DNA of 64,000 nucleotides from Persicitalea sp038235275 (GCA_038235275.1 JBBSUC010000011.1:51174-115173), one strand, 5' to 3'. Shown: positions 1 through 9,906, numbered from the stretch's first letter. Notes: generated by a model not told the origin, from the letters alone. Translations and numbers: made by a program.

Positions 1-278
1 GTCAGGTCAGGGATGCGCTTGCGGGTGGCGTCAACATAAGAGTCACTCTCGGCCATGATGATGTCTCCTTGCTGAAAAGCATCGGTTTGGATGAATCGGC
101 GGATCAGAAAATTGCCGAGTAGCACTTCAATCTGTTTCATGGATTTCGGAATAACTTGTCCCCTGACAAACTCATAGTTGCCGTCATGGCCGGGCTGCTG
201 CTGCCAGTGCTCGAACTCGGCGACGGTCGTGAGGTCGGTCGGTAATACCGGGGTGGACGTTGAAGTGGCGGTAAGCAT
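1..278 (-). CDS. Uma2-family (DUF820) endonuclease-like protein, C-terminus outside window
   Basis: The first 92 codons of a - strand gene are visible, starting at the ATG that ends at 278; the rest lies beyond base 1. The pattern EFEHWQQQPGHDGNYEFVRG followed by a KSMKQIEVLLGNFLIRRF helix and an 'ESDSYVDATRKRIPDL' segment is what the N-terminal half of Uma2 proteins looks like. That family has a restriction-endonuclease-like fold; its biological role is poorly known and it is common in multicopy in Cytophagales and cyanobacteria. The catalytic Asp/Glu-x-Lys part would lie outside the window, so activity cannot be judged. Confidence 0.72.
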   Translation of the reverse strand, partial: MLTATSTSTPVLPTDLTTVAEFEHWQQQPGHDGNYEFVRGQVIPKSMKQIEVLLGNFLIRRFIQTDAFQQGDIIMAESDSYVDATRKRIPDL

Positions 279-442
279 GGGTCGATTGCTTGATGAATGA
301 ATCAAATATAAGGAAATCAATCGTAAAAAGCACGATCGGCCCACGGTCATTCGCGCGCAGTCGCTCGGCCTTTGGGTGGCCCCCTTCTTTTCCACTAATC
401 CCCATCTGTGACAGAGTTTCCCTCAACCCCCGGCCAAGATTC

Positions 443-1468
443 TTACCCCAGTCCGCACTTGTCAATCAGGTAAATCATCGCCGCCATGGCGGCCCCGCCC
501 ATTTCGAGCTCCCGCTTGCTCACAGCATCGAAGGTGTCGGATCCCGCGTGGTGGTAGTCGAAATAGCGCTGGGAGTCGGGGATCAGGCCCAGCAACGTAG
601 CCCCTTGTTGTCCCAGGAGTCGAGGTGGCCGCCCACCACGATGATCTCACTCGCCTTCGTACTGCCTTTGAGCTCGCCGACGACGTTGTGCGAAGGGGCA
701 TCGGGTAAGGTTCCACTGTTTTGCCGGAAATAAAACTGGGTCGAAGGACCGACTTTGATGGCCTTACTCAGCAGATCCGCCCCATTGGTGCTGATGGCGG
801 CCGTCGGGATCAACGGAACACCCGATCCGTAGCGCATGCCCCCGGTATGCGGAAAATCATCCATTCGCGTGGTCATGGAACGCACGATGGCGCCCACGGC
901 CCCCAGTTTTGCGGCTTCCGTGGCCCCGTTGATCCACCGCGCCCCGGTAGGCATCGAAGGTACTCAGCTCGGTGGGGTCCATGGGACGATTGAAAAAAAC
1001 GATCTTTCCGGCGACCTTCTCTTTGCCCAAAGCGCGTAGTTCCACAAAATTCTTTACTTCAATGATTTCCGCTTTTACGCCTGCGACAGCCGTGGCCACC
1101 GACCCTCCCAAAGCCGCAATCGGTACCTCTACCTTTTTGGTTCCCGATTGAAAATAAGCCTTTTCAGCTTCTCCCCTCACCCAATGCGGCACCTGGGTAT
1201 TTTGCAGGAAAACTCTGTCGAAACCTTCGTCTTCCATTACCTTCTGGGTGTAGACAACCGCATTGGCGGCTCCGTCGGACCCGCTCAATCGGCCGCCGAT
1301 TTGGGTAGTGAGTACCCGCAACCATTCGTAGGATTTTCCGTTTGCTAAGGCTTCGTCGAAAATCTTTTTGATGAAAATAGAGTCAGCCTGAAAAGACGTC
1401 TGCGCTTGGGTGGCGGGCAAAATTCCGATCAGCGCCAGTAAAATAAGGAGGTGGGGCTTCATCATCAT
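443..1468 (-). pseudogene. M28-family zinc metallopeptidase, frameshifted and internally deleted
   Basis: A signal peptide (MMMKPHLLILLALIGILPAT) and the N-terminal and PA-like part of an M28 aminopeptidase/carboxypeptidase Q-type protein are readable from 1468 down to about 930. There a run of C at about 923-927 causes a frameshift. The next frame reads on to GGHLDSWDNKG near 605, which is the first metal-ligand motif (HLDSWD). The reading then jumps back to the first frame and straight to the family's C-terminal signature (PDSQRYFDYHHAGSDTFDAV), ending at 443. The roughly 130 residues that normally lie between these motifs, with the remaining zinc ligands and the catalytic Glu, are absent. 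The product cannot be an active peptidase. Confidence 0.85.
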
Positions 1469-1673
1469 TGAACATGGGTTTGGTTTATGCGTAAAAATAA
1501 AAACCCCGCGCTGGTAAGCGCGGGATCCGTGAACTATTCTCCAAAAATCACAAAACAAATCGCTCTAAATTTTATAAATTCCGGAATAATATTTCCTATT
1601 GATAAGAGATAGGGAAACTTATGCTTCGGTCGGCCGGTAGACCATTCCGCGTATTACAACGCTTTTGAGAAAG

Positions 1674-2615
1674 CTATTTGTCCTCAGCCTCCAGAGCCAC
1701 TTTCAGATCATTCAATAAGGCCGGTACCAGGATGTAGGGATCGTAAGGCTTATTTTTTACGTACAGGGTTTCTACGGGAATGTACCCCCGGTAACCACTC
1801 TGCTTGAGTATTTTTACCAGCCGGGGAATGTCCGTAGGGACGTCGCTGCCAATGCCCATTACGCTTTCCTTTACCTGCCAGTTGACCGTGTAAGGGATCA
1901 CCGCTGCGATGTCGAGGTAAGGGTCCGCGACTTTGAAGTTGCCCGTATCGAGGATAAGTCCGGCCCATTTAGAGTCTACAGCTTTCACCACTTTTATGCA
2001 CTGTTCGGCGGTTTGAAGCATGTCGCCGTGGTTTTGGATCCCAATGATGACCCCGTGCTGGCCCCCAAATTCCGCGCACTCTTTGTAACAGGCAATCATC
2101 CAGCCTGCCACCTCATCCCAGCGGTTTTCGTAGCCTTTGGGAATTTCACCGGCAAACAGGCGGAGTACCGGCGCTCCCAATTTTGCAGCGACGATGATCC
2201 ATTCTTTGGCTCTTTTCACCCCCTCGGTCCGCACAGCTGGATCGGGTGAGGCAAAATCGTTCCTGATACCGGTTCCGGTAATATCGATTCCCAATTTGAA
2301 GGCCTGACGTTTAAGATCGTAGATATACTCATCGGTGGGTACCCCCGGATAGCCGGGAAAGTAGTAGCCCGTCAGGTCGACGGCGTCGATGTTCTGACTG
2401 GCGCACCAATCCAGCAGTCCGGGCAAGGACAGCTTGGGCTTGTTATCTTCCTGTCGATTACCAGTCAATAAGTCGTTGAATGAATACGCGTTGAGGGCCA
2501 GCTTAATGTGGGGATCATTCTTTTTTGGTAATTCCTGGGCGCGCATTGGATTGCTAAAACAAACCATTGCCATGACTACTGCCTTGCTCAGCAGGATTCC
2601 GGCACGTTTTTTCAT
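1674..2615 (-). CDS. exported sugar phosphate isomerase/epimerase-like TIM barrel protein
   Basis: A 313-residue protein. The start at 2615 is chosen because it begins a clean signal peptide (MKKRAGILLSKAVVMAMVCF...AQ); an in-frame ATG 39 codons upstream gives an unlikely leader. The mature part reads like xylose-isomerase-like TIM barrel proteins (AP endonuclease 2 fold): 'LALNAYSFNDLL', 'DAVDLTGYYFPGYPG', 'GAPVLRLFAGE', 'GLILDTGNF' and 'PVETLY' are strand-end motifs of that fold. The usual 'ENHG' metal motif is 'IQNHGD' here, so one Glu ligand is replaced by Gln. Such exported members are frequent in Bacteroidota sugar loci; substrate unknown. It is transcribed away from the SusC block and is probably monocistronic. 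Confidence 0.75.
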   Translation of the reverse strand: MKKRAGILLSKAVVMAMVCFSNPMRAQELPKKNDPHIKLALNAYSFNDLLTGNRQEDNKPKLSLPGLLDWCASQNIDAVDLTGYYFPGYPGVPTDEYIYDLKRQAFKLGIDITGTGIRNDFASPDPAVRTEGVKRAKEWIIVAAKLGAPVLRLFAGEIPKGYENRWDEVAGWMIACYKECAEFGGQHGVIIGIQNHGDMLQTAEQCIKVVKAVDSKWAGLILDTGNFKVADPYLDIAAVIPYTVNWQVKESVMGIGSDVPTDIPRLVKILKQSGYRGYIPVETLYVKNKPYDPYILVPALLNDLKVALEAEDK

Positions 2616-2746
2616 TGGTTGAAAAATGCATTTGATCATAACCTGGGTTTTGTTTAAAATAGTGATTGTATTGCTTCTTAGAAACCGATCTATTGGCCTT
2701 GGGTACTGTGCGTAGTTATGAAAATCAGACATCCGAAAAGAAGCCC

Positions 2747-2893
2747 CTACTCGGAAGACTGATAATTCTTCACCAAAACTGAGGCCGAGATATTCAGGGA
2801 CTTTCCAAGTTCACGAATCATGTCCACCGTCAGCTTTCGGTTGCGGACTTCGGAAACCCGACTTCTCCCGCCAACGACCGCCCTAAGCCCAAT
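2747..2893 (-). pseudogene. HigA-type antitoxin, C-terminal remnant
   Basis: The frame ending at 2747 reads VVGGRSRVSEVRNRKLTVDM then IRELGKSLNISASVLV. This is the second half of the helix-turn-helix of HigA-like antitoxins, where 'SRVSEVLNRKR.LT..MIR.L' is usual; two residues appear lost in the middle. Upstream of about 2893 the similarity stops and the frame runs into unrelated GC-rich sequence, so the N-terminal half is gone. No HigB partner is visible next to it. Confidence 0.6.
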
Positions 2894-2905
2894 CTGCGGT
2901 CGGGT

Positions 2906-3038
2906 CGGTCCGCCGCGCGGTTGCCTCAGCTCGTGTTTGCAACGGCAGCGGCCGATCGTGCGAATAACCGCAAAAGAAGACACACAAACAACAATACGCC
3001 GTTGTCACTCGGCTCTTCGCCGAACGGTCCGCCGCGCG
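2906..3038. repeat. 14-bp direct repeat pair bounding a 105-bp segment
   Basis: CGGTCCGCCGCGCG occurs at 2906-2919 and again at 3025-3038. The segment begins just past the point where the HigA remnant loses its similarity. It may be a deletion or insertion scar; it carries no reading frame I recognise. Confidence 0.45.
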
Positions 3039-3783
3039 AGCTGACAGTGCGCTACGATCTAATCTACTCATTGTCAGGCTATTTTGCGATCAGCATACTC
3101 TGCCCGGTGCTGGGGGCTAGGGGGACGCAGGTCTGGTGATACATTCCAACCGAGTACCTCAAGGGCCTCTTCCACGATCATAATTGCAACGGCGTGGTCC
3201 GCCCCGGTGGAACGTATGCAGGAACGCGTCCCTGCTGAATGAAGAACCCCAGAAAGCGCACCGTCTTCTTGAAACGTACTCTTCAAATTATTCTTATTCG
3301 ACTTTCTCTTGGCACTATCTGTGGCTTTAATTACGCAATAATGCCACTAATTGATCTATTTGAAGAAATTTTTGCAAAAAAGTAAAGAAGATGTTTGCAT
3401 ATTTAATCGGTTAAGCATAATTTTAGCCCACTTCTATATATTTATATTCTTTCGCACGATAGTACCGAGTTGAATAGCCACACCTTAATCAATTGTTAGG
3501 CTGTAAACTTATCACTGCTTGATTCTTCCCGCTTAAAAAACTCATGAAGCTGTTTAAAGTTTTTCATTTATTTGTTTGACAATTAAGATATTATAAATTT
3601 ATTCTCATCTCAGTCCGTTTATCAACTTACTGCTCTTGTGTTGTTAAAATTCGTACTTCGTTTGAAGCAGTACAACCTGTGGGGCAATAAACGATTCCAC
3701 TATATTAAAATGTTTAATCGTTAAAGCAACTTATAAACCCTTGTTTCATAGAATCTAACGCCTCTACTAACCGACTAACGTAT
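3039..3783. other. intergenic region, no gene seen; upstream region of the SusC operon
   Basis: About 745 bases, becoming very AT-rich after 3300. Frames of 70 codons or fewer exist between 3074 and 3286 but resemble nothing I know. The promoter of the catabolic operon starting at 3784 must lie in the 3300-3780 part; I could not pick a convincing TAnnTTTG-type element. Confidence 0.5.
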
Positions 3784-6700
3784 ATGAAAAAAAAGCCTAC
3801 TTTAATTCTTTTCACGCTATTGTTGCTGTATCAGGGTCTGGCCTTCAGTCAGGCACCCAGCGTCACGGGCAAAGTGACTGACCAGGCCAGTAATGGCCTG
3901 CCGGGCGTGAATATTCTGGTAAGCGGTACCAACCGTGGAACCACCACCGACGCCAATGGCAACTACACGATTGCCGCTGCCACCGATGCGTCGCTGATTT
4001 TCTCCTACATCGGCTACGAAAGCCAGACGATTTTGGTGGGTGACCGCTCGGTGGTGAACTTGCAACTGACGGAGCAATCCAAAAACTTGACTGAGGTGAT
4101 CGTGACGGCCCTGGGCATCAAGCGTGAGGCCAAAACGCTGGGCTACGCCACGGCCACCGTGAACGCCGATCAGATTTCGACCAACCGCACCCCCAACTTT
4201 GTGAGCGGTTTGCAGGGCAAGATGGCGGGGGTAAATATCACTTCGATGGGAACAGGCCCGGCGGGAACGGCCAAGATTCGCATTCGCGGGCAGTCGTCCT
4301 TCAGCGGCAACAATTCGCCGCTGATCGTGGTCAACGGCGTGCCGATCGACAACACCAACTACGCTCTGGGGGGCGATTTCGGCAACCGCGCTTCCAACAG
4401 TTCGGATGGCGGCGACGGCCTGAGCAGCATCAATCCCGACGACATCGAGACCATGACCGTGCTGAAAGGCGCGACCGCCGCCGCCCTCTACGGCTCGCGG
4501 GCCAAGGACGGCGTGGTGATGATTACGACCAAAAATCGGGGAACGGGCAAGGGCTTCGGCGTGACCTACAACACCAACTTCACCACCGATACGCCGCTGG
4601 ATTACACCGACTTTCAGTACGAATACGGGCAGGGCGAGGGCGGCAAAAGGCCCACTACTGCCAATCCGACCTCAGGAGTGTGGAGCTTTGGCGAAAAAAT
4701 AGTGCCGGGCATGACGCAAACGCTCTTCGACAACGAAACCTGGCCTTACGAGGCCGTCCGCAACCGGGTGAGCAAGTTTTACCGCGTGGGCACCAATTTT
4801 ACCAATACCGTGACGGTGTCCAACAACGGGGAGAGCGGCGGGTTCAGCCTGTCGCTGGGCAATACCGACAACAAGGGCATCATGCCCAACAACACTTTCA
4901 ACCGCAAGGTCGTCAACCTCGGCTTTACGCAAAATATCACCAGCAAACTGACCGCCACGGGGAACATCAACTACTCGAAGGAAAAAAACACGAATCCCCC
5001 GCAGTTGAATACGCAGGACGTGTCGGTGTCCACGGTGATTTTTACGCTGGCCAACACCATGCCCTTCGAGGCATTGCAACAAAATCAAACGCTGGAAAAC
5101 GGCGACGAGTTTGTGTTTGCAAGGTTCCTGGTGCGGAACAATCCGTACTATTCCATGAGCCACAAGTTTGAGAACATCGACCGCGACCGCCTCTTCGGTA
5201 ACGTGGCCCTAAAGTACCAGTTCACTGACTGGCTGTACCTACAGGGACGCATCGCGCAGGATTCTTACGTCCGCAACCAGGATTACAACATTCCCAACGG
5301 TTACGCGCCTATCCCCAGGGCCCCCGTCGGTTTCGTGAACGGTTCATACACTCAGGATGTGCGCCAGAACGTCGAGCGAAACCTGGATTTCCTGCTGGGT
5401 ATCAACAAATCTTTCGGCAATATTGGCGTAGATGTGACCCTGGGCGGCAACCAACGCTACGCTCGCAACGACTACAACAGCGTGACGGTGCAGGATTTTG
5501 TGCAGCCGGGACTTTATACGGTGATGAACGGACGGATCAAAGACCCGCTTTACGCGCTTTCGGAGAAAAAAATCAACTCGCTTTACGGCGCGGCTACTCT
5601 CTCTTATAAAGAATTTCTGTACCTGAGCGTGACAGCGCGTAACGACTGGTTTTCGACGCTGGCCCCCGCCAACCGCAGCATCCTATACCCGTCAGTGACG
5701 GGTAGCTTCGTGTTCTCGCAAGCCTTCGAAAACCTGCCGAACTGGCTCAGTTTCGGCAAATTGCGTGCGGCCTACGCGCAGGTAGGTTCCGACAACGTGA
5801 ATCCCTACTCCAACGCGCTGTACTACGCCGTGGACAACAATTCCTTCCCCAACCCTTCGGGGCAGTTGGTGCCGGTGGGAGGGATCAACACGGGAACGGT
5901 TCCCAATAAGAACCTGCGTCCGCTGCGGATTCAGGAGGCCGAGGCGGGGATCGAGTTGAAGCTGTTCGACAACAAAATTGGCTTCGACTTCACCTATTAC
6001 CACAAAACCACCGACGACCAGATTCTGGCGGCGCAGATTTCCGACGCTTCGTCGTACACCAGCAAGCTCATCAACGTGGGCCGCAGCCTGAACCAGGGTC
6101 TGGAAATGCTGCTGACGTTCGCGCCCGTTGTGACTAAGGATTTCCGCTGGGATGTGAGTGCGAACGCTTCCTATAATACGTCCAAGGTTTTGAAGTTGGG
6201 CCTGTCGGAAAATGACACCGTCATTACCGTCAACAGCGGGGGCGGGCGGACGCTCAACCAGGTCGTGGGCAAGCCGCTCAGCCAGATCTACACGTTCACC
6301 TACCGCCGCGACGACCAGGGGCGCAAAGTGTTCGACCCCAAGAGCGGGCTACCGCTGCGCAACAATGTGCAACAGAATTTCGGCTCGGCCCTGCCCAAGT
6401 ACTTTGGGGGGATCACCAACACCTTCACTTATCGGGGCCTATCGCTCTCCACGCTGATCGACTTCAAACTGGGCCACAAGATGATCGCCGGCCGCAACAT
6501 CAACTACCAGCGCCACGGCTTGTCGAAGCGGACGCTGCCGGGCCGCGACCTAGGCTATGTAATCGGCGATGGCGTGAACCCCAATGGCGAAATCAACCAA
6601 ACCAAAACGGCCGTGCAGCCCTTCTACGAATCGATCAACCCGCTGGGTATCAACGAAGACTTCGTGTTCAACGCCGGATTCTGGAAGTTGCGGCAGATTT

Positions 6701-6921
6701 CGCTGGGTTACGACTTCACCAAGTTACTCGGCGAACGCTCCTTCATCAAAGGCTTGAAGCTAAACGCGGTGGCCAACAACGTCCTGATTATCAAAAAATG
6801 GACAGAAAACATGGACCCCGAAGAAGCCCTCAACTCCTCGGACAACGCCGTGGGCCTGGATTTCTGGCCCGGCCTGCCCCCGACGAGGAGCGTGGGTTTT
6901 AATTTGAATGTTAGATTTTAA
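3784..6921 (+). CDS. SusC/RagA-family TonB-dependent outer membrane transporter
   Basis: A 1045-residue outer-membrane protein. A signal peptide (1-23) is followed by a CarboxypepD_reg-like domain (about 26-98; VTDQASNGLPGVNILVSGTN, IGYES). Then come a TonB-box-like 'EVIVTALG' (104-111), a plug domain (about 112-235, with IRIRGQSSF, NPDDIETMTVLKGATAAALYG and the VVMITTK end) and a 22-strand barrel ending in aromatic '...GFNLNVRF'. It lacks an STN domain, so it should not signal to an anti-sigma factor. It imports an oligosaccharide or sugar acid together with the SusD partner that begins 10 bases downstream. The genes behind it point to aldonates or uronates, which is inference from context. 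Confidence 0.95.
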   Translation: MKKKPTLILFTLLLLYQGLAFSQAPSVTGKVTDQASNGLPGVNILVSGTNRGTTTDANGNYTIAAATDASLIFSYIGYESQTILVGDRSVVNLQLTEQSKNLTEVIVTALGIKREAKTLGYATATVNADQISTNRTPNFVSGLQGKMAGVNITSMGTGPAGTAKIRIRGQSSFSGNNSPLIVVNGVPIDNTNYALGGDFGNRASNSSDGGDGLSSINPDDIETMTVLKGATAAALYGSRAKDGVVMITTKNRGTGKGFGVTYNTNFTTDTPLDYTDFQYEYGQGEGGKRPTTANPTSGVWSFGEKIVPGMTQTLFDNETWPYEAVRNRVSKFYRVGTNFTNTVTVSNNGESGGFSLSLGNTDNKGIMPNNTFNRKVVNLGFTQNITSKLTATGNINYSKEKNTNPPQLNTQDVSVSTVIFTLANTMPFEALQQNQTLENGDEFVFARFLVRNNPYYSMSHKFENIDRDRLFGNVALKYQFTDWLYLQGRIAQDSYVRNQDYNIPNGYAPIPRAPVGFVNGSYTQDVRQNVERNLDFLLGINKSFGNIGVDVTLGGNQRYARNDYNSVTVQDFVQPGLYTVMNGRIKDPLYALSEKKINSLYGAATLSYKEFLYLSVTARNDWFSTLAPANRSILYPSVTGSFVFSQAFENLPNWLSFGKLRAAYAQVGSDNVNPYSNALYYAVDNNSFPNPSGQLVPVGGINTGTVPNKNLRPLRIQEAEAGIELKLFDNKIGFDFTYYHKTTDDQILAAQISDASSYTSKLINVGRSLNQGLEMLLTFAPVVTKDFRWDVSANASYNTSKVLKLGLSENDTVITVNSGGGRTLNQVVGKPLSQIYTFTYRRDDQGRKVFDPKSGLPLRNNVQQNFGSALPKYFGGITNTFTYRGLSLSTLIDFKLGHKMIAGRNINYQRHGLSKRTLPGRDLGYVIGDGVNPNGEINQTKTAVQPFYESINPLGINEDFVFNAGFWKLRQISLGYDFTKLLGERSFIKGLKLNAVANNVLIIKKWTENMDPEEALNSSDNAVGLDFWPGLPPTRSVGFNLNVRF

Positions 6922-6931
6922 AGACGAAATT

Positions 6932-8476
6932 ATGAAAAAGCTAACCGTACTTATCGCCGTCTGCCTGTTCGCAACTTCCTGCGACGAGGGTTTTGACGAC
7001 ATCAATACCAACCGGGTAAACCCGACTTCGCTGGCCCCCTCGCTGGTGCTGAACAAGGCCATCATCAGCACCACCTACCTCGACGGCGGCTCCACGCTCG
7101 GGATGCTGACGTACAATTTTCCGATTGTGCAGCAGATCATTACTCCCTACGGCAGTTCACTCTCGGGCGGGAATTACAACCAGCTTAACAACGGCAACGC
7201 CACCGCCGTTTGGAACAACTTTTACCGCAATGTGGTCAAGCAGTTGGTCGCCGTGCTGGATCAGACCAAAGACGACCCGAAGCAGTCGAACACGTACAAC
7301 GAAGCGCGCATCTGGAAAGCCTACGCGTTTATGATCCTGACCGATACCTACGGCGACATTCCCTACTTCGAGGCCGGACAGGGATACACCACCGAAATTA
7401 TCAGCCCAAAGTACGACCCGCAGGAAAAAATCTACAAGGACATCCTGAAAGAACTCGACGAGGCTTCCGCCGCCTTGACCACTGCCCAAGCCGCCGTGAC
7501 CACGGATATTCTCTACGGTGGTAATATAGCTAACTGGAAGAAGCTGAGTTATTCCTTCATGCTTCGCGCCGCCATGCGCCTGAGCAAGGTGGACGCCGCC
7601 ACGGCCCAGACCTACGTGAAGAAAGCCGTCGCGGGTGGCTTGTTGCAATCCAACGCCGATAACTCCGTCATCCGGCATACGGCGATTTACAACAATTACA
7701 TCGCCAACCACCTGGCGGCCCGTGAGAAGACCAACTTTTATCTCACCGAGCCTTTTGTCAACTACTTGAAAACGAACAAAGATCCCCGCCTGCCCGTGTT
7801 TGCGGTGCGTTACGTAGGAGCCAAGGGCGGGGCGGAGCAGGTCGCCGCTCGGGCCTCGTCCGATCCGGCGGTGCAAATCGGGATGCCCGTGGGCTACAAC
7901 GACGTGACGATCACCTCCACCTTTGCCACGACTGGTGTGGCCAGTTTGTGGGATTACTCCCAGGTGAACCTCAGTACCGTGCTAAAACTGGACGCTCCCG
8001 AATTCCACATCACCTACGCGCAGGTGCAGTTGCTGTTGGCCGAAGCAGCCTTCCGGGGCTGGCTGGCGGGAACGTCGGCTACGAGCAGCGCCGCCGATTA
8101 TTTTGCCCAAGGCATCCGGGCCAATATGGAGCAAATGGCCGCCTACGGCGCGAGTGCCGTTATCCCTGAAACCGCCATTGAGGCCTACCTCGACGCCCAC
8201 CCGCTGGACAGCGGCAAAGAGTTGGAAGAAATCAACACCCAATATTGGGTCGCCGCCTTCCTCGACGGTAGCGAAGCCTGGGCTAATTTCCGCCGCAGCG
8301 GCTTTCCGGCTTTGAAGAAAAATCCTTATCCCGGCTCCGAAATCAAGGGCGACTTCATCCGCCGTCTGCCCTATCCAGACGGCGAGTTGATCGTGAACGT
8401 CGCCAACGTCAACGAAGCCATCAGCCGCCAGGGGCCGAATGATTTGGACACGCGGGTTTGGTGGGACAAAAAATAA
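6932..8476 (+). CDS. SusD/RagB-family outer membrane lipoprotein
   Basis: A 514-residue lipoprotein. The start at 6932 gives MKKLTVLIAVCLFATSC, with a lipobox ending in Cys17; an upstream in-frame ATG overlaps the susC stop and is not needed. 'DDINTNRVNPTSLAPSLVLN' and 'LAEAAFRGWLAGTS' match the SusD-like_2 branch rather than classical SusD. It is the surface lid and glycan-binding partner of the SusC pore encoded immediately upstream, and the two form one transcription unit. The C-terminal 'RLPYPDGELIVNVANVNEAI' is the usual family ending. Confidence 0.93.
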   Translation: MKKLTVLIAVCLFATSCDEGFDDINTNRVNPTSLAPSLVLNKAIISTTYLDGGSTLGMLTYNFPIVQQIITPYGSSLSGGNYNQLNNGNATAVWNNFYRNVVKQLVAVLDQTKDDPKQSNTYNEARIWKAYAFMILTDTYGDIPYFEAGQGYTTEIISPKYDPQEKIYKDILKELDEASAALTTAQAAVTTDILYGGNIANWKKLSYSFMLRAAMRLSKVDAATAQTYVKKAVAGGLLQSNADNSVIRHTAIYNNYIANHLAAREKTNFYLTEPFVNYLKTNKDPRLPVFAVRYVGAKGGAEQVAARASSDPAVQIGMPVGYNDVTITSTFATTGVASLWDYSQVNLSTVLKLDAPEFHITYAQVQLLLAEAAFRGWLAGTSATSSAADYFAQGIRANMEQMAAYGASAVIPETAIEAYLDAHPLDSGKELEEINTQYWVAAFLDGSEAWANFRRSGFPALKKNPYPGSEIKGDFIRRLPYPDGELIVNVANVNEAISRQGPNDLDTRVWWDKK

Positions 8477-8480
8477 TTTT

Positions 8481-8554
8481 GAATGAGTGATTGAGAGAAT
8501 TAGTGAATAGAATGCCTCAACTACGGGCTTATTAATTCTCTCAATCACTCATTC
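8481..8554. repeat. 22-bp perfect inverted repeat upstream of the ManD-like gene
   Basis: The arm 8481-8502 is exactly complementary to 8533-8554, with a 30-base loop. The arm is built of GAGTGATTGAGAGAAT-like words. A related structure lies at 9907-9989, so the ManD-like gene is bracketed by two copies. In RNA it would form a strong stem without a U-tract, more a processing or attenuation structure than a classic terminator. Confidence 0.85.
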
Positions 8555-8572
8555 TCTCAATCAAAATTCATT

Positions 8573-9895
8573 ATGAAAAGAAGAGACTCCATAAAAGCGG
8601 CAGGTTTGCTGGGCTTATTTGGCGGGATTTCTACCGCCGAAGGGCGGGAAAAGGCCGGGATACCTGCCTACGCGGCGGGCATGAAGCCCGTTAAGATTAC
8701 CAAAGTGCGCGCTATTGCCACCGCGCCGCAGGGTTCCAACCTCATTGTGGTCAAGGTCGAGACTTCCGAGCCGGGACTGTACGGCCTGGGTTGCTCGACT
8801 TTCACGCAACGCGCCGCCGTGGTGCTGCCCGCCATCAATACTTACCTCGATGAGTTCTGCAACGGTAAGGACGCGGACAATATCGAGGATATTTGGCAGG
8901 GGGCTTACGTGAGTTCGTACTGGCGCAATGGCCCCGTGCTGAACAATGCCCTCAGCGGACTGGACCAGGCACTTTGGGACATCAAGGGTAAACGCGCCGG
9001 GATGCCCGTCTATCAATTGTTGGGCGGGAAGGTACGCTTTGCCATTCCGTGCTACACCCACGCCAACGGCAACTCGCCCGAGGCGGTAGCCGAAGACGTA
9101 CAGAAGTTTCAGGCCCAGGGCTTCAAACACATCCGCATTCAGCAGGGCGGCTACGGGGCCGTAGGAGCCACCGCCCAAACGCCCGACTACAAGGCCGCAG
9201 GATTCGGCGGCGCAACCGATAATTTCATGAACGAACAGGCGTACCTCAAATCGGTCCCGATTATGTTCAAGACGGTACGGGAGCGCGTGGGCGAGGAACT
9301 CGAACTGCTGCACGACATCCACGAGCGGGTGCAGCCAATGAATGCCATCAACATGATTAAGAAGCTGGAAGAGTACCGCCCCTTCTTTATCGAAGACCCT
9401 TTCTCACCCGAAAATATGGAATGGTTCCGGCAACTCAGGATGTCCACGACGGTACCCATCGCAATGGGCGAGCTGTTCAACAACATCAACGAGTTCAAGG
9501 AGCCGATGGCCAACCGCCTGTTCGACTACATCCGCTGCCACGTCTCGCAGATCGGCGGCCTGACGCCCGCCATGAAAGTAGCGCGGCTGGGCGAGTGGTT
9601 CAACGTCCGCACGGCCTGGCATGGCCCCGGCGACGTGTCGCCCGTGGGTCACGCCGCGCAGGCCCACATCGACTTCGCCATCTGGAATTTCGGCATCCAG
9701 GAAGCCGTGAATTTCTCCGACAAGATGAAGGACGTCTTCACGGGCTGCCCCACCATGAAAGACGGCTATATGTCGGTCAACGAGGTTCCCGGCTTTGGTG
9801 TGGACATCAACGAAAAAGAAGCCGCCAAATACCCCATCGGTACCAAATCCAACTGGCAAGTACGCCGGGCAGACGGGACGATCATAAGACCGTGA
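8573..9895 (+). CDS. enolase-superfamily mannonate/aldonate dehydratase-like protein (ManD/RspA type), Tat-type leader
   Basis: A 440-residue mandelate racemase/muconate lactonizing family enzyme. The N-terminus MKRRDSIKAAGLLGLFGG is a twin-arginine-like export signal. Metal ligands are D248 (in HDIHER), E274 (IEDP) and E300 (MGE), with H250, H350 (TAWHGPGD) and E377 (FGIQE). The spacings +26, +52, +102 and +129 from the Asp match those I recall for mannonate dehydratase ManD. The loop carrying the base is shorter than in true ManD: R188 and Y194 are 6 apart, against 12 as I recall, so the substrate may differ. Expected reaction: syn-dehydration of a hexonate to a 2-keto-3-deoxy acid. It lies in the operon behind SusCD. 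Confidence 0.85.
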   Translation: MKRRDSIKAAGLLGLFGGISTAEGREKAGIPAYAAGMKPVKITKVRAIATAPQGSNLIVVKVETSEPGLYGLGCSTFTQRAAVVLPAINTYLDEFCNGKDADNIEDIWQGAYVSSYWRNGPVLNNALSGLDQALWDIKGKRAGMPVYQLLGGKVRFAIPCYTHANGNSPEAVAEDVQKFQAQGFKHIRIQQGGYGAVGATAQTPDYKAAGFGGATDNFMNEQAYLKSVPIMFKTVRERVGEELELLHDIHERVQPMNAINMIKKLEEYRPFFIEDPFSPENMEWFRQLRMSTTVPIAMGELFNNINEFKEPMANRLFDYIRCHVSQIGGLTPAMKVARLGEWFNVRTAWHGPGDVSPVGHAAQAHIDFAIWNFGIQEAVNFSDKMKDVFTGCPTMKDGYMSVNEVPGFGVDINEKEAAKYPIGTKSNWQVRRADGTIIRP

Positions 9896-9906
9896 TATCA
9901 ATTAGT

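Noticed and set aside
3074..3286. - strand frame of 70 codons in the gap before the first SusC gene
   Set aside because: No similarity to any family I know, no start context and no partner. It lies in GC-rich debris next to the HigA remnant.
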